In this document: positions 13,301 through 23,873 of the stretch, piece by piece | Numbering within the stretch: the stretch's first letter is position 1 | Layout of the letters: each line of letters starts with the position of its first letter | Source: Typha latifolia | Lineage: Eukaryota > Streptophyta > Magnoliopsida > Poales > Typhaceae | DNA: 64,000 nt | Reading direction: 5' to 3' | Assembly: GCA_019914945.1 (NCBI GenBank) | Contig: CM034106.1 | Span: 4,898,001-4,962,000 of the forward strand | Notes under the pieces: generated by a model | The model's input: only the letters and a program-made list of their open reading frames with translations | What the model was told of the DNA's origin: nothing | Database searches by the model: none | Position numbers and translations under genes: made by a program

Positions 13301-15337
13301 CTAGATGCAGAAGCAAAAGGAATTTTTTTTTGTCCTTTGCCTACCAAACCAGTGCAAAATTTCACATGTCTTTTTATTTGTGAAGTTGTGCCTTGCTTAG
13401 GAACATTAAATAATGACGGGCAATTATTACATCGATACTTTTCTACCTCTTCTCCATTTTCTTTCACCTTAACCCACTTGACATATAACCATACATCAGA
13501 AGTTCTTCTTCTCCCTTTCTTTTGACTATTATTTCTTCTTCCTTGTTAGTTTCATTATCCTCTTCACCAATATCAATTTCAATAGGTTCATTTTCACTAA
13601 CAGCATCAAAAAGATTCTTAGTTACTGACTCTGACATCTACATAAAAAAACAAAACACAAAAACAGAAATACTGCTTAAATTTTTATAATACTTAATTAG
13701 TAAAAACAAAAATAGATGTGACGGATACAGTTAATCGCCAAGGGAAACAACATATCAAATCATCTACAAAGACATGCTCTTTGTCCAAAAGATGACATCA
13801 AAATATTAATATTTAATTAAATTTAGTTATACTAACTTTTTATCTACTTTATCATTCTCAAATATAAACATGAAATTATTGCTAGTCGAAACAAAAGGAC
13901 TATCTGAAGGGAAAGAGTCATTGAAAGGGAAAGAGTCATTGAAATATATATCTGCATCTAAACATCCAAGAAGACTTGTTCCATGATAGAAGTGCCATTT
14001 CCTATTCTTTAGTACCACAAGAAAGAAAAGAAAAAGAACTCTTTTGGTACATGGTTTAATGAGGCAGTGCAAATCCCTAGAAAATTGAGATGGGCGCAAT
14101 GCATTGGGCATTTACCAAATCAATTGTTCCACATGCACCTTGGTCTATCACCCTTAAGGAATACTATCACCCTTAAGTTTATCTACTAGTTAATGGTTTG
14201 CTTGGTTAAAACATAGTATATGAAAGCTACTGAAAGATGCTATTTGATGTACAGAGAAGATCACTTGGAATGTGAATAGAGTGGAAAAATGTGATTAAAG
14301 ATGGTATAAGGTTTTCAACCCCCCTCATAAGGAAGGAATAGTCTTTCCAAGAGCATGATAAAGAACTATATGCAAACATATATTCTGATATGCTCCAATA
14401 GAAATCAAGCACTATATGCAAACATATATGATTCGCTTAGTTAGTCTTCAACTATTGTAAAATATACCCATTTAGGTCTTTAGGAGCAGTAAAAAAGATG
14501 ATCCAAATGGCAAGTAGCACTTTTGAATAACAAAATAAAACATTAAAAATTTTCACAAAGCATCTAAGATCCATCCCGCAAGAATGTATACATAACTCAC
14601 ATTGAATAAGCCATTTAGAGAATTTTGACAAAGCCTGCTATTTAGAGATCCTACATAGCTTCTTCCAAGCTATGGCATACACATTTACAGTCTTGAGGAC
14701 GCCATCTTTTTTAATACTAAAATTCCCATGTATGAAGCTAGTGTTGATCTTTAATTAGCTTTGAGTTCTTATTCCTCAAATAAGAACATCACAAACCTTT
14801 ATTTAGGTGAATAAAGAGGAAAAAGACTAAAATACCATAATATAGAAAGATTAAACTGCCCTTAACATCAAAATGATATAGAAAGTATAATACTACAAAC
14901 GAGTACAAGTAGAGAAATCATACCTCTTGCCGGCCGATGGAGGAGGATGACGGGCGGCTTAGAGAAGGAATGGTGAGGCTACGACGCGGTGGCGACGGCT
15001 TGGAGAAGGGAGGTGAGGCGACGACGCGACGGCGACGACTTGGAGAAGGAAGGTGAGGCGGAGCTTCGCGGGAGGAGGACGATGCGGCAGCCAACAGGAG
15101 TTTTTGAGAAGGAAGGTGAGATTTGGGGATTAGGGTTTTATTATTTACTTTTATACCGAGCCGATCGAGCCAAGCTTGAGCGAGCCAGCTTCAGCTCAGG
15201 CTCGGCTCGATAGTGATTTCGAGCCTATTTTAGCAGCTTGGGCTCGGCTCAGCTCTGACCGAGCAGAGCCAGACTCGAGCTACAGTCGAGCCGAGCCCGA
15301 GCCGAGCCCGAGCTGCTCGACAAGCTTGACACCCCTA
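10313..15337 (-). mobile_element. hAT transposon, 5025 bp, with terminal inverted repeats
   Basis: The ends are imperfect inverted repeats: TAAGGGTGTAAACGAGC on the left, TAGGGGTGTCAAGCTTG on the right (reverse complement). ATTATGAG is present on both sides. About 200 bp inside each end are packed with GCTCGGCTCGAGC-type subterminal repeats (10330-10520 and 15150-15320), typical transposase-binding architecture. A broken Ac-like transposase lies on the minus strand at 11621-13637. The exact duplication suggests a fairly recent insertion, yet the ORF is disrupted, so movement would have depended on a related active copy. Confidence 0.93.
11621..13637 (-). pseudogene. hAT (Ac-like) transposase, disrupted
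   Basis: This would be the DNA-cutting enzyme of the element. The likely ATG is at 13637 (MSESVTKNLF), followed by an acidic N-terminus. A frameshift near 13510 leads to a BED zinc finger (YRCNNC...KRHVKFC, about 13360-13430). A second frameshift near 13190 leads to the catalytic core (13183-11972): SLTSDLWTS carries the first Asp, ITLDNASAND the second, and RCCAHILNLVVQDG is the conserved Cys/His insertion. An in-frame TGA at 11972-11974 precedes the hATC dimerisation domain (EWWRLN...PITTVASESTFSAGGR, 11650-11850). Two frameshifts plus one stop make it a pseudogene. Introns could explain one break, but I see no good splice sites. Confidence 0.92.
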
Positions 15338-15345
15338 ATTATGAG
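15338..15345. repeat. Target-site duplication ATTATGAG (right, hAT)
   Basis: An exact copy of 10305-10312, immediately outside the right hAT end (...CACCCCTA). Confidence 0.9.
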
Positions 15346-16534
15346 ATTGTTAATGTAGCATAAGCATTAGTGTGATGATGCTCTACATGTATCCTATATG
15401 ATATACCCTTGCATATATATATCTGTTGTGAATATAAAATGTAACGATCATGATGATTATGACATGCTTTATACACTCATAGATACTGCACCACTTCCAC
15501 CTATCATTAGTAGTTTGGTTCTGATTAGGCAGTACCCTTACTCACTCAGCCTAGGGTTAAAGGTAGAGTGTATTTTATATGACTATACTATTAGCGTCCT
15601 ACACCTGAGGTCGGGAGCCTGTGTGGCATTCAGTAGTTATACTACATAGTCAGGACTAGATTATGATGATAGAAGAACATGATTGTGAGGCAGGGATATA
15701 ACTTTAGCGGTACCCGACGACGTAGGGTTAGGGCGTCTGTTGATGAGCCGAGGGCTCCCAATTCTCTCGCTGAGGGCGGTGATGATTTAGAGAGAATGAG
15801 ATATGAGCTTACAACCAGGGTCCTTAGTGGCATTACCGCTAGATGTGTATATATCCCCCCTCGATGTATGAGATGATGGATAGTTATGTGATGGATGATT
15901 ATTTCTTGAGAGTATTTACCCTATGTGGTGAATAGCTCAGTGAGCGATGATAAGTATGATTAATGCTTTGGTAGGCATGAGATGACTAAACTGTTCTTTT
16001 ATTACTATACATAACATTTAAATACTATGATTGAGATGTGTACGAATAAGAGATTGTATCAAGTTTTATATCTATGTGGACTTACCAGGATAGTGACTTG
16101 GTAATCTTTATCGATTGCATTGATTTAGTAACTCATGGTAAGTTATTTCAATAAGCATATTGTTATTGTTAGCAAATATAGGCATATATTGGATATACAC
16201 ATGTGATTTCATTATTTTAGATTGTATGGATCCTATTCGTTGGGCTATAAGCTCACCACCTCATGGTGGCATTATTTCAGAGCTAGGAGACGTAGGTGCG
16301 GTGCGGGTAGCGAGGAGTAGCTGCCTTTCTTTCTTTCAGTATGTCTATTAGCTGTATTAAGCCCCTATGAGGGGGTTATGATTGATGATGTATTTTAGAC
16401 TTTAGCATTGTATTTTGGATATATATTTAGAAGGCTTGTTGTGGCCTATGGAATTTGTATCCGGACTCTTATGGTTGAGTTTATTTATGGTGAATTTGTG
16501 CTGTTGTGTGCCTTGTAAAATCCTTGTACTGACA
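15346..16534 (+). repeat. Right part of the long LTR-like element
   Basis: This is non-coding sequence continuing the repeat interrupted by the hAT. Open frames here are short and unlike any family I know. The terminal 150 bp (TTTTAGACTTTAGCATTGTATTTTG ... TGTGCCTTGT) have the T/G-rich look of a gypsy U5 and end in GACA at 16534. Confidence 0.45.
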
Positions 16535-16819
16535 GGTCATGTGATGCACCACGTGGGGGGATTTACCCATGCAGTTTACACGTGTATTTGGAGGTTTGGG
16601 TGTTTCATGAGTTATCGCTTCCATCGATGCTTGCATGGCTCGCTGCGTTTCCATCATGTCCACGGACATCTTGATCAGATCTGAGTTGATGGAAGAAGTC
16701 GTTGGAGAAGTCTTGAACGCTGAGTTTGGGTTCATTTCAGATTTGGCCACATCCGTGGCCTCTCCTTCGATAGAGGTGCCTTCATTGGGTCTCGATGCCA
16801 TGGATCTAGTTGTTGGCAT
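16535..16819 (-). pseudogene. Gag N-terminus of the outer gypsy element
   Basis: The ATG is at 16817-16819 on the minus strand, 10-30 bp from the primer-binding site. The protein starts MPTTRSMASRPNEG, the usual start of this gypsy lineage (compare MTTTRAMAARR at 53064 and MTMTRAMSAR at 61085). It reads as a short helical N-terminal region (LIKMSVDMMETQRAMQASME). It is cut at 16535 by the long LTR-like element and resumes at 7118. Confidence 0.85.
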
Positions 16820-16830
16820 GGTGTCCGAAG

Positions 16831-16849
16831 AACGGTGACTTTGATACCA
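16831..16849 (-). promoter_or_regulatory. Primer-binding site (initiator Met tRNA type)
   Basis: On the minus strand it reads TGGTATCAAAGTCACCG, two bases inside the 5' LTR. It matches the canonical TGGTATCAGAGC site for initiator Met tRNA with one early mismatch. Confidence 0.8.
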
Positions 16850-16851
16850 CT

Positions 16852-17498
16852 TGATGTGGACTGAGTCTCAACTACCTGATTAAGCTCGGATGTAAGGAAG
16901 CAGTCTACACAGTCGGAGGAAAATATTCTCTAAATATTCTCCCATAGTTAAATAATTATGAAACCAGATAGGTTCATTATGTATCTTCCTGATCTACTTT
17001 TTTATATTCACACCCTTCACAGATTTTGATTGCAGATAGGACAAAAATAGGCAGTGTTGTGGTGGAAATGGAGTGACGGGTGATGACGGTGGTGATGGAT
17101 AGGTTGCACGAGATGCTATTAGGTGAAGGAAGAGGGGGGACAAATGTGGTCAAGATCCCAAGGAGGAGGGAGGACCTGACAATCGAGGGAGGCTAGGAGT
17201 AGTAGGCGTCGAGGTGGCATGTGGCTAGGGTTTGAGCGAGGAGGGAGAAGTTTCAAAATAGAGGAAAAAAGATAGGATAACTCAATGATTCATTCCATAA
17301 CCCCCTAATGAGGCCCGCCTTCCACGTATTTAGAAGCTAGGATATCTACTAAACAATTGAAGACAATATTAAACCAACTTGACTAACATAAGATGAAAAT
17401 AATTTAAACTAAGCACTGAAATTATCTCTCTATCTAGATAAGTGATTCAAGTCATGAGCTTAATGTCCAATAGGTGGTCCCGTTGGACCCGGATCACA
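16852..17498 (-). repeat. 5' LTR of the outer gypsy element (647 bp)
   Basis: On the minus strand it runs TGTGATCCGGG...GTCCACATCA. Compared with the 3' LTR, an internal segment of about 205 bp including the GTTCGAACG repeats is missing, with the junction near 17366 (AATTGAAGA|CAATATT). Its right edge lies 235 bp upstream of the TAF10 ATG. The LTR promoter would transcribe leftward, divergent from TAF10. Confidence 0.85.
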
Positions 17499-17503
17499 TT
17501 ATT
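17499..17503. repeat. Target-site duplication TTATT (right, outer gypsy)
   Basis: Matches 4460-4464 exactly, closing the 13-kb composite insertion. Confidence 0.75.
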
Positions 17504-17732
17504 ATTGCACTCTTATTTTAGAATATGAATAAACACAAAAAATAATTATTCGTGGAACTCAAAACAGAATAATAAAGAATAATATCTAGAATTTACCATG
17601 TACTAAATCTTCCCGAGGAATCAGCAATTGGACGGGATAAAATCATAAAGGAAAAGTAAAAGCCTGGAAGTGGAAGAGGGGCAGACAGCAGCGGCAGTCG
17701 CCAAGCAGATCATTCTGCCTTCGCGGACGACG
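17504..17732 (+). promoter_or_regulatory. TAF10 upstream region and 5' UTR
   Basis: This is all the non-transposon sequence between the LTR and the start codon. The first 100 bp are AT-rich and resemble the repeat left of the nest. The last 70 bp turn GC-rich, as in many plant 5' UTRs. A GGATAAAATC at 17634-17643 is at best a weak TATA-like element. An in-frame GTG codon at 17670 would extend the protein, but the first ATG fits the family start better. Confidence 0.5.
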
Positions 17733-17828
17733 ATGAACAGCAGCAACTCGTCGGGCGGCGATGTCCGGCACGACGACGACTCCGCCCTCACCGAATTCCT
17801 TTCCTCCCTTATGGATTACACCCCCACC
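17733..17828 (+). CDS. TAF10: TAF10 exon 1 (coding)
   Basis: Starts at the first ATG (MNSSNSSGGDVRHDDD) and ends in TPT at ACC|GTAATA, phase 0. It carries the acidic N-terminus and the first helix, ALTEFLSSLMDYTPT. Confidence 0.92.
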
Positions 17829-20800
17829 GTAATAAACGCAAATTTTCTCTTTTATTCTTTTTTTCCCTTTTTTCTTGGTTTCCAAGGTTCGAAAAATTCT
17901 AAAGAGAGTTTCATATCTCTGACTCTTTTTGATCTTGAACTGGGAGAAGATTCCGGACGAGCTCGTGGAGCACTATCTTTCCAAGAGCGGTTTCCACTGC
18001 CCCGACTTGCGGCTGTAAATACTCTTTTCCCTCTCTTTTCGTGTCATCTTTTTGTTTTTACCTAATTTTAGTAATTTCTGGGAATGTTTTGTTTAGGATC
18101 TTGAAATATTTCACTGTTAGATGATTGGGAATTGGTGCTTCTTCGATGTTGATTTTTTGATCACGGGCGAAACTTTGTGCGGGAATTTTTTGATGAACCT
18201 CGACTATAGTTCGAGCAAGTAGGATGGTTGAGATTGCAATGAAAAGGAATAATAGGGTTTTTCTTGGTTCGAGGTTCTTAGGGTTTCTTAGACGATGTGA
18301 CCATGTTTCTAGGGTTCTAATTTCAGAATTCTTCTGTTAAAGGAAGAGGAAAAGCTTGGTAAAGTGGAGATAATTAACAAGAGAATGTTAATAATGACAG
18401 AGGAAAGGAAATGAATGGAAAGGAAAAGACTTGCTGAAGAGCTTTTATTTTTATTTTTATTTTATAAGAGCTGCATGACTTGACCAAATAGGTATGGTTT
18501 TTGGGAAAAAGTTCAAAACAGAAGAAGCTCCCTTGAGAAACTAGCGTGATCTGTCATACTATTGTGGGTTGACTTCACTTGGACTTGACTAAATAACTAA
18601 TACTTAATGAATTATTAGAATGATCTCACCTGGAGTTTGATAATCTTCTGAATAAAATTGAGACAATGACTGCTTATCTTATGCTCTAGAATATTCAGTA
18701 ATGTCATCTCCCTTTTGCCATGTGGAACTATTCTTTGAGCCGCTATTGGAGCACTAAGAAGTTGTTGATCTCTCTCATGAACTGATTTTATGTGATATAT
18801 TCCTTTTAGGATCTATTAACATTGAAAGTAGTGTGGGTTGACATGATTACAAGATTACCGTTCCAACATGCAAACCTTCTCAAAGTTGATTGATAGATTT
18901 GAACTTTTGAAGTTGAATCTGTATCTACTTGTTATCTTCTGATTTTTGAACACTTCCTTTTGTTGTTGTGGTTGTGATTGAGTTTTTTATGCCCTTAATC
19001 CTTGCAAAATTATCTTTATTTCATGCATAATCAATCTTTTATCTTCACCAATGGTTGAAGTCAAAATTTAGCATCTCGATTGGTATTTTGAACAGGCTCT
19101 TGTTGATCTTCACTATGGGTCCCTCAAATGATTTCTTTTAACATATAAGGGAAACATTTTTTTTTCATCCTAATTAACTAAAAGGAATTTGATATGATAA
19201 TTTACACCTTACATTTGCTCTTATTATCATGAACATGTTATCAGATGAGTATTTGTTACTCGACCCCTGAATTTTGCTTTCATGTCTCAAAAACACGCTA
19301 CCGTTAGTCTGGTAAACTTGAGTTACAACAAAGATGAGTTAATTTAACTACACAAGTTTAGTGGCCTTAATATCAATAAGGTCAAAAGGGGGAGGAGGAG
19401 AAGGCAAAGTTGCAATGGAGAACCGGATTGACTCAATTTTAGTTTTTTTTTTTTCAAAAGCTACAGAATATTCTCTATTCCATCAGTAGTTGTCAGGTTA
19501 AATTGAAGTTGGGGTATTTCTTGAGGCAATAGAAGTAAAATGTAGGTGTTCAATAACAAATAACCGTATGATAGGGTGTCAATGATAATAAGAGCAAAAG
19601 TTAGGGTATAAATTGTAATATTACCTTGATTACAAATGCTTTTAATTCTCTCCGAATTTTTCTTTCCTTTTGAGTAAACATTGTTTTGTCTATCTTAGAT
19701 AATATTATTGACATGCCAATGTTATATTAAAATATTTTGAAATGAAATTGAATGTTGAACAAGCAACTGTCAATGTTGTGAAAAGTGCATATGTGGTCTA
19801 GCAATAAAAATATTAAAATCACATATATAATTTGCCTATATAGTTTACTGAATATTTAATCATACCAAACTAATAAATAGGTAAAACTTACAAAGTAGTA
19901 TATGGAGAATCATTTTCACAATATTCTATGCTACTTTCTTCATATAACTACTCATAAATATATTCAAGTATGATAAGTTGCACCAACAAAATTAATCAAT
20001 AAAAAAATATTATGAAGTGCCGTTATAAATATCTCACTGTTATGGCATAGCGCTTTCATATGCATAGAAGGATACATATGCATATGCGGCCAATATGTGG
20101 TCATTGGTGACAATTTGGCAGTTAATATGCGGTCCGCAAATGTGTATGAGGTTGGCATATGCAGCGTATATGCCATCGTGATACATATAAGGGCCACATA
20201 ATGCATATGCAAGACTGTTGACTCACCGACACCTCCTATGCAGCCTCATATGTGGTCTATGTGGCTGCTTTGCAAAACAGTGGCAACTGTCAATTGATGC
20301 TTTAGTGGAACCTCATGATTCGTTTAGTGTACATACATGACCAAATACAATATGTAGATGTGGATCTGCTTCTAACTTCATTTTTTTCTACTATGTTACA
20401 TGAGATAATTTTTAAATCAGTCTATATCTATATGTGGGTTGCGTATATGACCTTTCTGCTCTACTCATGTGTGAAATCTCTGTAACTTTTTGACCTTCAA
20501 AGGTCGCTTGAGGTTGTATCATACTCGATTAATTTCAGTTGGCAGGCTAAGATATATTGGTGATCAATTTGCCATAGGAAGGGTAGAAATTTGTTATTGG
20601 ATTTGTTCTGCAGAGGAAGGGACTATGAAGGAAGGGAATTAGAAGGGAATAAAAAAAGATCATCAATGAAGGGATAAAGAAAACCATGATATATGATATT
20701 CAATTAGTCTATTAGGGCTTATTCATAGGCAAGCGTTTCTAACATAAATTGACTTTTAGCTTTTGTCTAGGCCTTCAGTTAAGTTGTAGTTTGAAGCTAA

Positions 20801-23800
20801 AAATACATTATTTGGAGGAATTTCCAAAACATGTAACTATTAAACTACTCCTCAAATAATCCTTAATGAACAAATGAAAAAAAAATCTTGAGAGTTTTGA
20901 AACTTATTTAGTGCATTCAATATATTTGATTGTCTATCTGATGTTCTAGCATATCTATTCATCACTTGTCGTCTAACAAGGTAATCAGTAATGTTTTAAA
21001 ATGAGACTTGACTACGATGCTTAGATCATTCTTTGATACATCTGACACATGCTGATCAATTTGAAAAACCCCTAGACACACGTATGTATCTAAACACTAG
21101 GCAATGATCTCGCTCGAATAGTAGAAGAAATATTAAAATTGGAAGAAATATTAAAAACGAAAGCAGAGATGAACACCCAGATTTTAACGTAGAAAAACCC
21201 AAACGGGAAAAAAAACCACGGATTCAAACTCGGATCAAAACCAATCACTAGAATAGTAGCAGTTACAAGACTGACTCACAAAACAACCCGTTGATCCAAA
21301 CAACTTTGTTCCTCTCAGTCTTGCTCGCTAGATACCACGATTCCCTGCTTCTCATGATTGAAGTCCAACCTTAGTAGCCCTCGAGATTGATCTTTCGTCT
21401 AGATAGCCTTTAAGACGAAAGCTTAAGATTTGTAGATGAGAAGAGCCTTGTTAGTTGAAGAACTGATGTAGTCTCAAGAAGTCTCCTTCAATAATGCTTC
21501 TTCAACCCCTCTAGAGATAGGGTTTCACAATCGTTATATATGATCTCCAAGATAGAGCCAAATCCAAGTCTTATCCGTACTCACGAAAATACAAGATAGA
21601 GCCAAATCCAAATCTTATCCGTACTCACGAAAGTACAAGATAGAGCCAAATCCTAATCTTATCCGTACTCACGAAAGTACAAGATAGAGCCAAATCTGAG
21701 TCTTATCCGTACTCACGAAAGTCCAATATTCTTAAACTTTGTTGGTGCATTTGAACAGGCTCGAGTGCGTTCGAACGCGACAGCTTGAATTCTTCAGGTT
21801 GCGTTCGAACGCGTTTGTGAACGCAGCTCTCGGGCCGTGTGTGAACGCAGCGTTGAGCGCGTTTGTGAACGCGGCTCTCTCCGTGTGAACGCAGCACTCC
21901 GCGTTCGAACGCGTTTGTGAACGCGGCTCTCTGTCTGTGTGAACGCAGTACTCGCGTTCGAACGCGTTTGTGAACGCGGTGTGAACTCGACGGCTTTTCT
22001 CCAATAATCTTGCAATTTTTTAAACCAGAGATATTCTAAACTTGTGTAAAGCTCATATACATGAAAAAATGTACGTAGAATATTTTGTACACAATTGCAA
22101 CAAATAAAAATCTAACACAATTATTCTTAACTATCTATCATAGATCTAAAGTTTGGATGTGCCAATTCATGTCATTTACTTGGTTGGATGTGGATTCATC
22201 CACTACAGATGAAGATATATATGCTTAGCTTATATCATGTTGGAGCCATTTGGTACATGTATACTTGAGCTGAACATAATTCTCTTTCATTGAATAGTAA
22301 GTACAATCATAGAAAATATTATTGTACTTAAATGTAATAAAGACATGCACGTTGGTCATAAACAATCAAGGGTTACCTTGTTCGTCTTCATTACATGTCA
22401 ACCATGTTGACTCGTGCCTTTCTGTGACTTAAAGACCATCCTTTAAGGTGTCTATACCATGCTGCCATATGTAGCATCACATTTTATGCTGCTTGTGATG
22501 GGGTCACCCTCATTTTATGAAAATTGAATATGTGTTGTTATGTTGGTCTTGCTAAACATATACCTAGATTGAATTAATATTCCTTCATTATAGATGCGCT
22601 AAATGCTGTTGTTTCTAGAAATCTTGTCAAACCTGTGTGGCCTCCTTTTTGGCTTGTTGTTGTTTAAAACCATGAAGGTTGATTTGTTATTTTGATTATT
22701 GACAGAACAAGGCTGGTAGCTGTAGCTGCCCAAAAGTTCATTTCAGAGGTTGCAAGTGATGCTCTCCAGTATGTTCAGCCTTCACTTTGTGACTTTCTAT
22801 TTCTTCATTTGTTTGCATATCATTCCTTTTGTGTATGAATTCAGTATTTCACCATGATTTGCAGATTGTTTGTAAAATATGTAGTTTTCCAATCTACAGG
22901 TGTCTTAAGTTGTACTACATTTGTTGGTGATATGTCTTATTCAAGCTTGCATTTCAGTCAATTATAACATTAATTGAATGGTTTCCATTCTAAAACCTCA
23001 CATACAGTATATCATAGTGAATTTTTCATATAGATTGGGAAATTTATATGCAGAGTTTCAGCTGACTTTTAAGTAGGTCTGTCACCCATTTTTGATTATC
23101 CAATATTTATCATTGGCCATCTTTTTCGCTTTCTTTCAATCTTTTACATCTTCCTGTTCATGTAGACTTAGTAGCAAATCCTAACAATAAAAAGGCACTT
23201 CTCCTATCTCATCCATGATTGATTCCGCGACACAGCTTGGAGAATGCTGTATTTATTTTCTACTGCAATGAATTTACTTGTCTCATTCTTTCCTGATTCT
23301 GTGACATCTTCGTAACATTGTGTTCACTTCTTCTGTATATTTTTTACTTTTTAAATGAAAATAATTAGGGATAGCTGTAAGATTTTTACATCTTAGACCA
23401 AACAATTTGATACAAATCTAGTATGAATGCAATGTTTTGGAGAACAATCGACCCAAACAAGTAACTAAAGTAAAATATAGTAAGCAATAACTGATAAGAA
23501 GTTAATTGATTAAAAAGGATCACTACTAGATGGAAGGAGAGAAAACCACTCAGGTAAGGCGGTAGCTTCCTCAACTCTCAAATAGGTATGTTGATAGTAG
23601 AAAGACCTAAAATATGGTGTAAGGAAAGAATTTAGAGTTTAGGTTTACCAATAAATGGAATAGTAGTGCTTTTACTTTGAAACCATGTCTTTCTCTTCAC
23701 GTCCGGGCACCCAAAGATTCTCTTTCACTACTGGAATCTTCTGGACAGCAGCAGTAACCAACAAAAAAGTAGAGATTGAAGAAGAAGAGAGGTTTAGAGA

Positions 23801-23841
23801 GGAAGTAGAAGAGATTAGAGAAGAATCTTAAGACAGAGTAG

Positions 23842-23873
<32 letters not shown>

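Larger units (their letters stand above)
7119..16534 (+). mobile_element. Long LTR-like element starting TGTAACGCCC, inserted in gypsy gag; itself split by hAT
   Basis: The gag reading is cut here. The insert starts TGTAACGCCC and ends TACTGACA, which fits LTR ends (TG...CA). The flanks are GGTTC (7114-7118) and GGTCA (16535-16539), perhaps a decayed 5-bp duplication. Without the hAT and its duplication the insert is about 4.38 kb and has no transposon protein, so a solo long LTR is my best reading. The first 2 kb recur at 46597, and part recurs inverted at 59886. The GC-rich block at 9175-9790 contains only chance open frames. Confidence 0.55.
4465..17498 (-). mobile_element. Outer Ty3/gypsy retrotransposon, split by nested insertions
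   Basis: The element has two LTRs in the same minus orientation (3' LTR 4465-5320, 5' LTR 16852-17498), a primer-binding site next to the right LTR, a gag start codon at 16819, and gag/protease at 5936-7118. The flanking five bases are TTATT on both sides (4460-4464 and 17499-17503), which supports a single insertion. Most of pol is deleted: protease runs into a degenerate segment and then the 3' LTR. Gag is interrupted between 7118 and 16535 by another element. It cannot move on its own. Confidence 0.85.
21107..22010 (-). repeat. LTR-like block in intron 2
   Basis: An ordered series typical of an LTR read on the minus strand: a GTTCGAACGC array (21768-21985), then a 44-bp tandem array (21547-21722), then a leader-like segment with the ACCCAGATTTTAACGTAGAAAAACCC stretch common in plant LTR leaders (near 21180). 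Ends and target duplication were not resolved. No internal region is present, so it is a solo or fragmentary LTR. Confidence 0.5.
18015..22705 (+). other. TAF10: TAF10 intron 2 (4.7 kb)
   Basis: Donor GTAAATAC, acceptor TTATTGACAG. The contents include a long-TIR MITE (19184-19625), a CATATGCA-rich repeat (19850-20290), and an LTR-like block with a 44-bp minisatellite and GTTCGAACG array (21107-22010). The rest (18060-19180, 20300-21100, 22020-22700) shows no gene; short open frames there are chance. Confidence 0.85.

Noticed and set aside
17670..18065. A single 131-codon frame starting at a GTG and covering TAF10 exon 1
   Set aside because: It reads through intron 1 into non-conserved sequence; the family alignment requires splicing at 17829 and 17950.
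21703..22015. Frames rich in RSQTRSNA / AFTNAFE repeats
   Set aside because: They look like repeat proteins but are the GTTCGAACGC array read in three frames.
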